From the NCBI GenBank assembly GCA_946413585.1, contig CAMKLG010000005.1, positions 1 to 64,000 of the forward strand: a stretch of DNA of 64,000 nt, in the 5' to 3' direction. The notes beneath the pieces are model-generated. The model did no database searches and was not told where the DNA came from. It saw only the letters and a list, made by a program, of their open reading frames with translations. The position numbers and the translations under genes were made by a program. The first letter of the stretch is position 1, and every line of letters begins with the position of its first letter. Source of the stretch: an uncultured Bacteroidales bacterium. Lineage in GTDB: Bacteria > Bacteroidota > Bacteroidia > Bacteroidales > WCHB1-69. Of this stretch, positions 36,472 to 45,049 are shown piece by piece.

Positions 36472-36557
36472 TTCTGAATTTGAATGTTGAACCTGCGGTT
36501 GCAATCCTCTGGCTGCCATAATAGGACAACCCTACAACACCTGTCGGATATCGAATG

Positions 36558-36585
36558 TTAACCCTTAATCCCTAATCCTTTACAG
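36558..36585. repeat. Short heptamer array at the hydrogenase-like 3' end
   Basis: ttaaccc, ttaatcc, ctaatcc, tttacag: four units in phase of seven; the last contains the reverse-strand TAA stop of the following gene. Confidence 0.6.
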
Positions 36586-37956
36586 GTTCAAATTTTTCAC
36601 AATCGTTGGATCCGTTTTCTTTGTGCCCCAAACCTTGGCGGAGATGTCGTGTGCCTCTTTTGGGGTCATCAGATCGTAGTGTTCCATGGCGCGTTGCACA
36701 AAGATGCATTGTTGTATTTGCGCCTTTTCAGTGACTACCGCGTCGGCGAGTGCTTTGCAGGAGGGGTATCCACAGAGGTGGCAATCTACCTGCGGCAGAT
36801 TTTGATTGATTTCGAATGCGCGTTTCATTTTCTGCATGGCGGCGGCCACGTTGTCGTCCATCTTGTCCATGGAGCGTGGTTCGACCTTACCCACGTGACG
36901 GTGTTCCGCGAGGTAGTCAAAATAGTTGTGCAGGTCGTTGTCCTCGTTATCTACTTCGTCGGAGCATTTTTGCATTCTTTTGCGCTGCCGCTCAATCATG
37001 AGGAAGCGGTTCTCCGCTGTGAGGATACCGCCGCAACAGCTACCGTCACATGCGCGAAGTTCCAGGAAATCAATGTCTTGTATGTCTTCGTCCTCCACCT
37101 TTTCTAGAAACTCGGAAACGTTGTGGATGTCGTCGATTGCCAAGTTGCGGCCGGTGCGCAGCATTTTGGTTTCACCGCCCGTGAGCGGGTAGGTGATGCT
37201 CGCCTTCGAAAGGCGGTGGAAGCGGACGGATTCGTCGCATATTTGATACTCACCCGTTTTAATGACCCGTAATACTTTGCTATACAGGTAGTTCATGTTA
37301 ATCACGCCCGAAACTGGAGACTTCTCTTCACCCACAGGACTCTTAATGGCGGCAATCTTCGCCGCGCAGGGAGTTACGTAAAAAATGCCGATGTCCTCCT
37401 CTTTCACCCCTTTGGCTGTCAGACTTTTCTTGATGTATTCCGCCGTCATGTCAAAAGGTGCCTTGATCGGGTAGATATTATCCACCAGAACGGGGAATTT
37501 TACTTGGATCAAGCGCACAATGGCGGGGCAAAACGACGAGATGACGGGCTTTTCACTGGGAGAGCTTCCGTTTTCCATGTCACGCCGGAAGTATTCCCGG
37601 ATGAAGTCCACGCTCTTTTCAACCTCATAAACCGCTTTGAAGCCGATATGCAACAAGGCGGAGAGGATGGTGCGTTCGCGGATTTTCTCTTCGAACTGCG
37701 CCAAAAAGATGGACGGCATCAGCAGAACAGGGTGCGCATAGTCATAAACAGTCTGGAAGTCATCCTGTTCTATGTAGATGGCATTGACGGGGCAAGCCAC
37801 ATAGCAACGACCGCAGTCAACGCAGCGGTTCGGATTCAGAACCGGATGCCCGTCTTCCACGTGGATGGCGCTGGTAGGACACACGCCGGTACAGTGCGAG
37901 CACCCGACGCAAAGGTCGTATTTGAATTTTAATGCGTGGTGGAAATCTTCTGACAT
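36580..37956 (-). CDS. FeFe-hydrogenase-like redox sensor protein
   Basis: The 458-residue protein has two N-terminal 4Fe-4S motifs (CVGCSHCTGVCP and CVDCGRCYVACP), a hydrogenase large-subunit-like core and a C-terminal 4Fe-4S domain (CHLCGYPSC...C). In the core the H-cluster region reads SSFCPA (L1), TPCAAK (L2) and ACDGSCCGG (L3). The four cluster-ligand Cys positions remain, but the proton-shuttle Cys of TSCCP is Phe, so hydrogen turnover is doubtful. Such homologues next to anti-sigma-type ATPases are thought to act as redox or H2 sensors. Immediately upstream on the same strand are the RsbW-like ATPase and DRTGG genes; the NADH-linked electron-bifurcating subunits often seen nearby are absent here. 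Confidence 0.85.
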   Translation of the reverse strand: MSEDFHHALKFKYDLCVGCSHCTGVCPTSAIHVEDGHPVLNPNRCVDCGRCYVACPVNAIYIEQDDFQTVYDYAHPVLLMPSIFLAQFEEKIRERTILSALLHIGFKAVYEVEKSVDFIREYFRRDMENGSSPSEKPVISSFCPAIVRLIQVKFPVLVDNIYPIKAPFDMTAEYIKKSLTAKGVKEEDIGIFYVTPCAAKIAAIKSPVGEEKSPVSGVINMNYLYSKVLRVIKTGEYQICDESVRFHRLSKASITYPLTGGETKMLRTGRNLAIDDIHNVSEFLEKVEDEDIQDIDFLELRACDGSCCGGILTAENRFLMIERQRKRMQKCSDEVDNEDNDLHNYFDYLAEHRHVGKVEPRSMDKMDDNVAAAMQKMKRAFEINQNLPQVDCHLCGYPSCKALADAVVTEKAQIQQCIFVQRAMEHYDLMTPKEAHDISAKVWGTKKTDPTIVKNLNL

Positions 37957-37962
37957 ATTTTT

Positions 37963-38086
37963 TGGGGTTAAGAGTTTAGGGTTTAAGGGAATAGGGAATA
38001 GGGAGTAGGGAATAGGGAGTAGGGAGTAGGGAGTTAGCAGTTAGCAGTTAGCAGTTAGTAGTTAGTAGTTAGTAGTTAGTAGTTAA
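37963..38086. repeat. Long heptanucleotide array (17 units)
   Basis: It runs in perfect phase of seven: gggttaa, gagttta, gggttta, agggaat x2, agggagt / agggaat alternating, then tagcagt x3 and tagtagt x4. The unit changes stepwise while the phase is kept, as expected from repeated slippage. It fills the whole gap between the RsbW-like ATPase and the hydrogenase-like gene. Confidence 0.93.
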
Positions 38087-38098
38087 GGGCCAACAACA

Positions 38099-38518
38099 TT
38101 AATGCCCAAAGAAATAGTTTACAAACTCTATCGTGGTGCCTTTGCCCACTTCGGAGGTGATATTCAGGGAGTCGGAGTTGTTTTTGATGTTGGGGAGGCC
38201 CATGCCGGCGCCGAAGCCCATTTCGCGGACTTTCTGCGATGCGGTGGAGTAACCTTTTTGCATGGCTTTGTCGATATCGGGGATGCCGGGACCTTCATCG
38301 TCAAGGACAATCTTGATATGGTCTTCCTCCAAATCCACGGAGATGTCGCCACGATAGGCGTGCGCCACGATGTTAACCTCTGCTTCGTAGAGTGCCACAA
38401 CCGTCTTTTTGACGATTTCGGGGCTGACCCCCAGTTTTTTGAGCATCCGCTTCACTTGGCTGGAGGTAGAGCCAGCGTTTGTAAAATCCCCTCCTTCAAC
38501 ATGGTATGTAAAATTCAT
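38099..38518 (-). CDS. RsbW-like HATPase (anti-sigma type)
   Basis: The 139-residue protein has a GHKL ATPase fold: N-box ALYEAEVNIVAHAYRG, G1 LDDEGPGIPD and G2 FGAGMGLPNIK with a following TTIEFV. Length and simple build match the RsbW/SpoIIAB Ser kinase-anti-sigma group rather than a sensor kinase, since there is no dimerisation His domain. It lies between the DRTGG protein (26-base gap) and the hydrogenase-like protein on one strand, a set repeated in many anaerobes. It may phosphorylate or bind a partner in redox signalling. Confidence 0.82.
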   Translation of the reverse strand: MNFTYHVEGGDFTNAGSTSSQVKRMLKKLGVSPEIVKKTVVALYEAEVNIVAHAYRGDISVDLEEDHIKIVLDDEGPGIPDIDKAMQKGYSTASQKVREMGFGAGMGLPNIKNNSDSLNITSEVGKGTTIEFVNYFFGH

Positions 38519-38544
38519 AATGTAAGATTTTGGTTAATAATAGG

Positions 38545-38892
38545 TTAGTAAACAGCTGGGAGTCCAGCGTTGTACAATATGCCGGCCGTCTTATACATAG
38601 AGTATTGAGTCCGAATGATAACCATGTCGTTCTCTTCTGCCAGCTCTTTCATTTCTTCTGTCACCTCTTTGCCGCGCACAATCAGCATATAATTGATGTC
38701 GGACATTTCGCAGGTACGAATTGACTGAAGATTGCTCAAACCAGTGAGTAATAGCAAGTTATTGATGTCTTTCAAGGTAAGGACATCACTCATCAAGTCA
38801 GAAGCAAAAACATGATCAATCGTGTGATCCAAATAGTCGTTCCCGCAGATCACCTCGCCATTTACCAGATTTTTAATTTCTTCGATTGTCAT
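38545..38892 (-). CDS. DRTGG-domain protein
   Basis: This 115-residue cytoplasmic protein matches the DRTGG domain by its opening IEEIKNLVNGEVICGND, the middle LLLTGLSNLQSIRTCEMSDI and the end VIIRTQYSMYKTAGILYNAGL. DRTGG domains occur next to CBS domains, in phosphotransacetylases, and as stand-alone proteins in hydrogenase-sensor operons, where they may bind small ligands. It is the first gene of the three-gene cluster, with a reverse TATCTTTG box about 43 bases upstream. Confidence 0.78.
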   Translation of the reverse strand: MTIEEIKNLVNGEVICGNDYLDHTIDHVFASDLMSDVLTLKDINNLLLLTGLSNLQSIRTCEMSDINYMLIVRGKEVTEEMKELAEENDMVIIRTQYSMYKTAGILYNAGLPAVY

Positions 38893-38933
38893 TTCTAAAT
38901 ATGTTTCTAAAAGCGTTTTGAAATAATAATCCG

Positions 38934-38996
38934 CAAAGATACTTTTTTTTTAAATGTTCAGACATAATAATGTTTTCAGTTTTTTCGTTATTTTTG
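38934..38996. promoter_or_regulatory. Divergent promoter pair, DRTGG / DUF7935
   Basis: Reverse TATCTTTG (38941-38934) serves the DRTGG cluster and forward TATTTTTG (38989-38996) the DUF7935 gene. The forward transcript has a leader of about 100 bases that includes a heptamer array. Confidence 0.5.
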
Positions 38997-39049
38997 CCGC
39001 CGAAAAATTGATGATGACTTTGGACTTTGACTTCGGACTTAAGACTACT

Positions 39050-39094
39050 CCCTATTCCCTTTAACCTCTAACCCTTAACCTCTAACCCCTAAAC
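39050..39094. repeat. Heptanucleotide array in the DUF7935 leader
   Basis: attccct, ttaacct, ctaaccc, ttaacct, ctaaccc, ctaaac in phase of seven; the reverse complement is of TTAGGG/TTTAGGG type. It ends about 10 bases before the ATG at 39104, so it is transcribed into the leader. Confidence 0.85.
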
Positions 39095-39103
39095 AAATTA
39101 ACA

Positions 39104-39616
39104 ATGAACACCCTATCCATCTGCATTTTGGCGGCCGTCGTGATAGCAACGGCGGGTGCGGTCTTAATCACTAGAATGATAGTGGAGGCCAAATCGAAGA
39201 TTGCAGCTTTAGCGAGCAGCAAGAAGAACCAGTCGGTGGTGCTGCCGCTGCGATTGCAAGCCTATGAGCGTATGGCTCTTTTCTTGGAACGCATTGACCC
39301 TAACCAGTTGGTGATGCGTATCCATTCAGTGGGACTTACTGTTGCGGAGGAGCAGAGCTTGCTTCTGACTGCTATTCGCAGTGAGTTCGAACACAACCTT
39401 TCGCAGCAAATCTATCTCTCGGATTCCGTCTGGCAGAAGGTTTGCGAGGCCAAGAGCGACATCGAATCCATCATCAATACCGTGGCCGCCGATTACGACA
39501 AGTCTGCCGACAGTCGCGAGTTTGCCGAGACCGTTCTGGCAGTGACTTCCCAGAAACCAGTGGTCGAACTGGCAATTCAGATTTTAAAGGCCGACATGCA
39601 AAAATGGGCCTATTAG
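39104..39616 (+). CDS. DUF7935 family protein
   Basis: The 170-residue protein has one N-terminal membrane helix (ICILAAVVIATAGAVLITRMI) and a helical cytoplasmic part with LRLQAYERMALFLERIDPNQLVMR and FEHNLSQQIYLS, features I recall for DUF7935 proteins of Bacteroidota. Function is unknown. It lies 134 bases before pruA on the same strand, but pruA has its own promoter box. Confidence 0.72.
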   Translation: MNTLSICILAAVVIATAGAVLITRMIVEAKSKIAALASSKKNQSVVLPLRLQAYERMALFLERIDPNQLVMRIHSVGLTVAEEQSLLLTAIRSEFEHNLSQQIYLSDSVWQKVCEAKSDIESIINTVAADYDKSADSREFAETVLAVTSQKPVVELAIQILKADMQKWAY

Positions 39617-39666
39617 CTTTTAGCCTTTGGCTTTTAGCTATTAGCCAATAGCCAACAGCCAATAGC
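39612..39666. repeat. Heptanucleotide array after DUF7935
   Basis: agctttt, agccttt, ggctttt, agctatt, agccaat, agccaac, agccaat in phase of seven. The first unit contains the TAG stop of the preceding gene. Unit type matches the decayed array at 810-853. Confidence 0.88.
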
Positions 39667-39699
39667 GAAAATCAAATGCCGAACTGAACGATTTTTTTG

Positions 39700-39707
39700 T
39701 ATTTTTG
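39700..39707 (+). promoter_or_regulatory. -7 box of pruA
   Basis: TATTTTTG lies 42 bases before the pruA ATG; the track start at 39705 overlaps it and is therefore unlikely. Confidence 0.5.
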
Positions 39708-39749
39708 CCCCGAATTTTTCAACAAATAAATTTTAAGAACAAAGAATTT

Positions 39750-41375
39750 ATGAACAACGCGAATTATGTATTCAGAGAACCGCAAAATGAACCGGTTTTC
39801 TCTTATGCACCCGGTACTCCGGAAAGAGCTTTATTGCAACAAGAATTAGAGAGACAATATAACCAAGAGATTGAAATTCCGTTGATTATTGGCGGAAAAG
39901 AGGTCAAAACCGGCGATATGGGTCAGGTGGTGATGCCTACCGAGCACAATCACGTGTTGGCTAAATATCACAAAGTAGGTAAGAAAGAGGTTCAAATGGC
40001 TATCGATGCCGCTATGGCTGCCAAGAAAGGTTGGGAAGAGACCCCTTGGATTCAACGCGCTTCTGTCATGATGAAAGCCGCTGAGCTTCTTGCTACCAAA
40101 TACCGCTACATCCTCAACGCATCTTGCATGCTGGGCCAAGGCAAGAGCCCTATGCAGGCTGAAATCGACTGCCCGTGCGAGGCTATCGACTTCCTGCGCT
40201 TCAACACCTATTTTGCATCTCAGCTGTACAGTCAGCAGCCCATCTCCGACCACGCAACTCTGAACCGCAACGAATATCGCGGCATGGAGGGCTTCGTGTA
40301 TGCTATTACCCCGTTTAACTTCACTTCTATTGCACTGAACTTGAACGTGGCTCCCGCTTTGATGGGTAACGTTACCATCTGGAAACCTTCTACTACGGCT
40401 ATCCTTTCCAACTACTACCTGATGAAACTCCTCCAAGAGGCTGGTCTTCCTGATGGTGTCATCAACTTCCTGCCAGGTAGCGGTTCTGTCATCAGCGAAG
40501 TGGCTTTCAAATCCCCGCATCTTGCTGGTATTCACTTCACTGGTAGCACTTCTACTTTCAAGAGCTTCTGGAAACTTATCGGTGAAAACATCGACATTTA
40601 CAATACTTATCCGAAGATTGTGGGCGAAACGGGCGGTAAAGACTTCATCTTTGCGCACAAGACCGCTCCCGCACGCGAACTGGCAGTGGCTATCCTTCGC
40701 GGTGCTTTCGAATATCAGGGTCAGAAATGTTCCGCAGCTTCCCGCGCATACGTGCCGAAGTCTTTGTGGGAACCCACCCTGCAACATATTAAAGATATGA
40801 TGAAGACGGTGAAGATGGGTGATGTTCGCGATTTCTCCAACTTCGTGAATGCAGTCATCGACGAGAAATCCTTCGACAACATCGCAGGTTATATCAACCG
40901 CGCTAAAGCTTCCAAGGATGCTGAAATCGTGGTCGGTGGTAACTATGACAAGTCAGTTGGTTACTTCGTGGAACCCACCATCATTTTGGCTAAGACTATG
41001 GATTATGAGTCTATTCGCGAGGAAATCTTTGGACCGGTTATCACGGTTTACGTCTATGAAGATGACAAGTATGAAGAAATGTTGCACGTTTGTGACGAGA
41101 CTTCTCCGTACGCGCTCACGGGTTCCATCATCGCCCGCGATCGTTACGCTATCATCCAAGCCGAGAACATTTTGCGCCATTCTGCAGGTAACTTCTACAT
41201 CAACGACAAACCGACAGGCGCAGTGGTAGGTTGTCAACCCTTCGGCGGTGCTCGCGCATCTGGTACTAACGATAAGGCCGGCAGTATGCTCAACCTCGTC
41301 CGCTGGATCAGCTCACGCTGCATTAAGGAAACCTACGTTCCCGCAACCGATTACGGCTATCCGTTCCTCGGATAA
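39750..41375 (+). CDS. pruA: L-glutamate gamma-semialdehyde dehydrogenase
   Basis: PruA (1-pyrroline-5-carboxylate dehydrogenase) oxidises glutamate semialdehyde to glutamate with NAD+, the second step of proline catabolism. The protein is 541 residues from the ATG at 39750. The Glu general base lies in VGETGGKDF, the catalytic Cys in GQKCSAASRAYVP, and the NAD-binding HFTGSTSTFKSFW stretch is present. The N-terminus MNNANYVFREPQNEPVFSYAPGT fits the P5CDH type 1 group. No proline dehydrogenase (putA/prodh) gene is beside it. A strong terminator follows. Confidence 0.95.
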   Translation: MNNANYVFREPQNEPVFSYAPGTPERALLQQELERQYNQEIEIPLIIGGKEVKTGDMGQVVMPTEHNHVLAKYHKVGKKEVQMAIDAAMAAKKGWEETPWIQRASVMMKAAELLATKYRYILNASCMLGQGKSPMQAEIDCPCEAIDFLRFNTYFASQLYSQQPISDHATLNRNEYRGMEGFVYAITPFNFTSIALNLNVAPALMGNVTIWKPSTTAILSNYYLMKLLQEAGLPDGVINFLPGSGSVISEVAFKSPHLAGIHFTGSTSTFKSFWKLIGENIDIYNTYPKIVGETGGKDFIFAHKTAPARELAVAILRGAFEYQGQKCSAASRAYVPKSLWEPTLQHIKDMMKTVKMGDVRDFSNFVNAVIDEKSFDNIAGYINRAKASKDAEIVVGGNYDKSVGYFVEPTIILAKTMDYESIREEIFGPVITVYVYEDDKYEEMLHVCDETSPYALTGSIIARDRYAIIQAENILRHSAGNFYINDKPTGAVVGCQPFGGARASGTNDKAGSMLNLVRWISSRCIKETYVPATDYGYPFLG

Positions 41376-41403
41376 TCCGATTTGTCTCATCATCAAATAT
41401 TTA

Positions 41404-41431
41404 GGCGGCTCTCTACAGCCGCCTTTTTTTT
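41404..41431 (+). terminator. Terminator after pruA
   Basis: GGCGGCT ctctac AGCCGCC followed by eight T: a canonical intrinsic terminator. Confidence 0.93.
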
Positions 41432-41468
41432 GTTGTTTGTTGCTTGTCGCCCATTCCCTAAAAAATAT

Positions 41469-41476
41469 TATCTTTG
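41469..41476 (+). promoter_or_regulatory. -7 box of the YD-repeat protein
   Basis: TATCTTTG lies 23 bases before the ATG at 41499; a TTG about 22 bases upstream may be the -33 element. Confidence 0.5.
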
Positions 41477-41498
41477 CCAAAATTAAAATCTTGAAATT

Positions 41499-42389
41499 AT
41501 GAAAAGTCTGAAAATTATTAAGAAAGAATACCAGCGGGTCGGTTATGACGCGCAAGATATTGAACCATTGGAATATACGGAAGTGTATGCCGAGTATAAC
41601 GACAAGGGTCAGATTCTTAAAGAGTCACGTTATGAACCCGATGGAACGCTCAACACGCTGACAATCAACACGTATAATGATCAAAACGAGTTGGTGCAGG
41701 CAGAGCAGTATGACCAAGACGATGTTCTGTTGCAAAAGACGGTGAATAAGTATGATGAGGAGCATCGTTTGGCAGCGCAGGCAAACTACTATGGTGATGC
41801 TTCTGACGAGTATATTACGAAGTTTTTTTATGATGCAGAGAATCAACTTGTTAACCAAGCTGTTTTCCTCAATGGAAAACTGGATTTTGTGGAAAAAGCG
41901 ATAGAATACCAAGACGGTCATCCCGTGAAAGTGACAGAAAACGACGATTACGGTCAAACGCTGTATGTTCATCATTATGAATACGATGAAAAAGGTCAAG
42001 TGTCCGTTTATACGCGCGATGAGGTGCAAAGTAAGGACCGTCGAACCTACGAGTTTACTTACAACGAACATGGCGACCGCGTAAAAGACCTGATTTACAA
42101 CTTTGATATGAGGCTGATTGCCAAGGTGTTGCGTACTTTTGACGAAGAAGGCCATCAGATTGAGATTGTGGAGGAAGATCTGGACTCTTATCGCCGTATT
42201 GTCATGCAGTATGAGGGTGATTTAGTGGTGAAGAACATGATGTACAATAAGGAAGGTGAGATTACAGGCTGGGCGGAATACGAGTACGATGAGAACGGCA
42301 AAGAGAGTATGTCGCGTGAGTTTATCCATGACGAAGTGGAACCCGAGAATTTCAGGATGTTGCGCGAAACCACCTATATCAGAGAGTGA
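41499..42389 (+). CDS. Cytoplasmic YD/RHS-like repeat protein, unknown
   Basis: The 296-residue protein has no signal peptide and about ten degenerate repeats of the form Y(N/D)E.G......Y, for example AEYNDKGQILKES, NTYNDQNELVQ, NKYDEEHRL, YEYDEKGQVSVY and YEYDENGKESM. It is related in style to RHS/YD and MORN-like repeats, which form long beta-sheets. Most such proteins are secreted, so a cytoplasmic form is notable. It is a stand-alone gene with its own promoter and a palindromic hairpin downstream. Confidence 0.6.
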   Translation: MKSLKIIKKEYQRVGYDAQDIEPLEYTEVYAEYNDKGQILKESRYEPDGTLNTLTINTYNDQNELVQAEQYDQDDVLLQKTVNKYDEEHRLAAQANYYGDASDEYITKFFYDAENQLVNQAVFLNGKLDFVEKAIEYQDGHPVKVTENDDYGQTLYVHHYEYDEKGQVSVYTRDEVQSKDRRTYEFTYNEHGDRVKDLIYNFDMRLIAKVLRTFDEEGHQIEIVEEDLDSYRRIVMQYEGDLVVKNMMYNKEGEITGWAEYEYDENGKESMSREFIHDEVEPENFRMLRETTYIRE

Positions 42390-42411
42390 AAAATAGGGCA
42401 TCTTTCTTCTG

Positions 42412-42449
42412 AAATTGAGGAGGCGTTGTGCGCAACGTCTCCTCAATTT
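42412..42449. terminator. Terminator / palindrome with CGTTGTGCGCAACG core
   Basis: AAATTGAGGAG-CGTTG tgcg CAACG-CTCCTCAATTT pairs over about 17 bases with one mismatch. It ends the YD-repeat gene. The core recurs at 52756-52783, so it may be a dispersed palindromic element used as a terminator. Confidence 0.8.
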
Positions 42450-42455
42450 CAATTG

Positions 42456-42486
42456 TTTGTGTGTATTCGAAATTTATGTACATTTG
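42456..42486 (+). promoter_or_regulatory. Promoter of the pseudouridine synthase gene
   Basis: TTTG (42456-42459), 19 bases, TACATTTG (42479-42486), 28 bases before the ATG: a full Bacteroidota consensus. Confidence 0.6.
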
Positions 42487-42513
42487 CAGGTTTTTTAAAA
42501 GGCAATTTTTTAG

Positions 42514-43677
42514 ATGAGCAGAAAGTTTAATAAAGACTATTCAGAGGAGGATTTTTCTCCGAGACGGGAGTCTCGCAGAACACCAAATACAGACCGAAAA
42601 CGTTCGTTTTCTCCCAAAAATCGTAGAAAAGAACGTTCTGAGAGTGACGATTTTGAAGATTCAGAACGAAAATTCAACAAAAAGCGTTACTCGCGGGATA
42701 ACGATGGAGATCGCAAGTTTGGGCGCGACCGCAAGGAAGGTCGAAAGTTTGGTCGTGATGATGACCGCCACAAAGGACGCGACCGTTCCTTCAAACGCGA
42801 TTACAAAAAGGAGGAGGATCCCTCAAAGCCGCGTCGCCGCAATGTTGTGGCCGAGTCCCCGATTTTGAGCGAAATTATTGAACGCCGTAAAAACGAAGGT
42901 CGTAGCCTGCCGCGCAAACAGCGTGTGCTTTCTTTGGAATACGAAGAACTGCACGGCCCTATCCGCCTCAACAAATACATCGCTAATGCTGGAATCTGCT
43001 CACGTCGTGAAGCCGATGTGCTCATCTCCACTGGAGCCATTACCGTGAATGGCGAAGTGGTTACCGAGATGGGTCACAAAGTGATGCCTACCGATGAGGT
43101 TCGCTACGGTGACAAAGTACTGCAACGTGAAAAACCTGTTTACGTATTACTCAATAAACCAAAAGATTACATCACCACTACGGATGATGAGCGTGACCGT
43201 GCTAACGTGATGGAGCTTGTGCGCGATGCGTGCGAGGAACGCATCTATCCTGTGGGTCGCCTCGACCGCGACACAACGGGTTTACTGCTCTTCACCAACG
43301 ACGGCGACCTTACTAAGAAGCTTACACATCCAAGTTCTGCCATCGAGAAAACTTATGCCGTGGAACTCGATAAACCGTTCGCTTCCGTGGATATGGACAT
43401 GCTGCGCAACGGAGTGGAACTTTCCGACGGCAAAATCACTCCTGACGAGGTGGAATATACTGGAGAAAGTAAGAAAGAGGTGGGCGTGACCATCCATTCA
43501 GGCAAGAATCGCATTATCCGTCGTATGTTTGAATCGCTTGGATATGAGGTGGTTAAGCTTGATCGCGTGATCTTCGCAGGCCTCACCAAGAAGGATCTTC
43601 CGCGCGGACACTGGCGCTTCCTCACCAAAAACGAGGTCAGTTTCTTAAAGATGCTTGCTAAACCTAAAGCAGAATGA
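42514..43677 (+). CDS. RluB/RsuA-type rRNA pseudouridine synthase
   Basis: The 387-residue protein has a very basic, low-complexity Arg/Lys/Asp-rich extension (about residues 1-135, many R-D-R-K-F-G stretches), then an S4 RNA-binding domain (RLNKYIANAGICSRREADVLI) and a pseudouridine synthase core with catalytic Asp in YPVGRLDRDTTGLLLFTNDGDL. RsuA/RluB/E/F enzymes modify single uridines of 16S or 23S rRNA. Long charged tails are common in Bacteroidota copies and probably add RNA affinity. Its stop overlaps the start of the U32 gene (ATGA), so the two are translationally coupled. Confidence 0.92.
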   Translation: MSRKFNKDYSEEDFSPRRESRRTPNTDRKRSFSPKNRRKERSESDDFEDSERKFNKKRYSRDNDGDRKFGRDRKEGRKFGRDDDRHKGRDRSFKRDYKKEEDPSKPRRRNVVAESPILSEIIERRKNEGRSLPRKQRVLSLEYEELHGPIRLNKYIANAGICSRREADVLISTGAITVNGEVVTEMGHKVMPTDEVRYGDKVLQREKPVYVLLNKPKDYITTTDDERDRANVMELVRDACEERIYPVGRLDRDTTGLLLFTNDGDLTKKLTHPSSAIEKTYAVELDKPFASVDMDMLRNGVELSDGKITPDEVEYTGESKKEVGVTIHSGKNRIIRRMFESLGYEVVKLDRVIFAGLTKKDLPRGHWRFLTKNEVSFLKMLAKPKAE

Positions 43678-44918
43678 ACCACGTGGAAATCATGTCACCG
43701 GTAGGCTCTTACGAGTCGCTTTCTGCTGCTATTGCTGCCGGAGCCGGTTCCGTCTATTTTGGAGTGGGAGCAATGAATATGCGTTCTCGCTCTGCCGCCA
43801 ACTTCACTTTTGAGGATTTGGCCAATATTGTCCGCATCTGCCAAGAACATGGGGTGAAAAGTTACCTCACTGTGAATACTATAATATATAATGACGAGAT
43901 TCAGCAGATGCACGAGCTGTTGGATGCCGCAAAGGCGTGTGGCGTGACGGCTATCATCGCTTCCGATATGGCGGTAATCCAATATGCACGAGAAAAAGGT
44001 ATCGAAATACATCTTTCCACACAATGCAATGTGACCAATGTGGAGGCGGTTCGCTATTATGCACAGTTCGCCGATGTCATTGTGTTGGGTCGTGAATGTC
44101 AACTGAGACAGGTAGCAGATATTTGTCAAGTAATTAAAGACCAGAATATTACAGGGCCGAAAGGCGAGCTGGTGAAGATTGAGATGTTTGTGCACGGCGC
44201 TTTGTGCATGGCCGTCTCCGGAAAGTGCTACCTTAGTCTTGACAATTACAATTCTCCCGCTAACCGAGGGGCTTGTCTGCAGCCTTGCCGCCGCGCATAC
44301 GAAGTGCGCGACATAGAGGATGGATTGGAGCTTATGATTGATAATCAATATATTATGTCTCCTAAAGATCTCTGTACCATCGGTTTTTTGGATAAAATTG
44401 TGAAGGCGGGCGTGTCAGTGTTGAAGATTGAGGGACGTGGCCGTTCACCGGAGTATGTGAAAATGGTGACGGAATGTTATCATGAAGCGTTGGAATCCAT
44501 TAATAATCAAACATTTAATATTGAAAAGATCAATGGTTGGATGACTCGCCTGCGCAGTGTCTATAACCGTGACTTTTGGGACGGCTATTACTTGGGGCGT
44601 ACTATGGGCGAGTGGACGGAGCGTTACGGTTCACAGGCTACCCGTATGAAACGCCGTATCGGTAAGATTACCAATTATTTCGGCAATATCGGTGTGGCAG
44701 AGATTTGCATGGAAGAAGACCAACTCTCCGTAGGCGACGACCTGCTGATTATCGGTTCCACTACTGGTGTTTATGAAGATCATGTCCAAGAAATCCGCGT
44801 CGAAGACAAACCTGTGGAAAAGGTATCGCAAGGAACCTATTGTTCTGTGAAGACTAAGGAGTTAGTGCGCCGCGGTGACCAAGTCTATCGTTGGATTCTA
44901 GTGAAGGATGAGTATTAA
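43674..44918 (+). CDS. Peptidase U32 family protein (TrhP/YegQ-like)
   Basis: The 414-residue protein has the U32 signature: KIEMFVHGALCMAVSGKCYLS followed by NRGACLQPCRRAYEV. It opens with EIMSPVGSYESLSAAIAAGA, a TIM-barrel-like start. The family is named for collagenase activity, but characterised bacterial members (TrhP) act in tRNA uridine-34 5-hydroxylation, with the Cys possibly binding an Fe-S cluster. The coupling to an rRNA pseudouridine synthase gene (4-base overlap) agrees with an RNA-modification role. Confidence 0.88.
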   Translation: MNHVEIMSPVGSYESLSAAIAAGAGSVYFGVGAMNMRSRSAANFTFEDLANIVRICQEHGVKSYLTVNTIIYNDEIQQMHELLDAAKACGVTAIIASDMAVIQYAREKGIEIHLSTQCNVTNVEAVRYYAQFADVIVLGRECQLRQVADICQVIKDQNITGPKGELVKIEMFVHGALCMAVSGKCYLSLDNYNSPANRGACLQPCRRAYEVRDIEDGLELMIDNQYIMSPKDLCTIGFLDKIVKAGVSVLKIEGRGRSPEYVKMVTECYHEALESINNQTFNIEKINGWMTRLRSVYNRDFWDGYYLGRTMGEWTERYGSQATRMKRRIGKITNYFGNIGVAEICMEEDQLSVGDDLLIIGSTTGVYEDHVQEIRVEDKPVEKVSQGTYCSVKTKELVRRGDQVYRWILVKDEY

Positions 44919-45027
44919 TGGTTATGGGTTATGGGTTATTGGTTATTGAAGCTTATAGTTTAGGGTTTATAGTTTATAGTTTAGGGTTTATAGTTTATAG
45001 TTTAGGGTTTATAGTTTATAGTTTAGA
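44919..45027. repeat. Heptanucleotide array with 21-bp higher-order period
   Basis: Starting just after the U32 stop codon: ggttatg x2, ggttatt x2, gaagctt, then atagttt and agggttt. The latter are arranged as agggttt-atagttt-atagttt repeated three times, giving a 21-bp second-order repeat. About 15 units are in perfect phase; it ends about 20 bases before the next ATG. Confidence 0.93.
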
Positions 45028-45049
45028 CGTTATATAAAAACCAAATACA

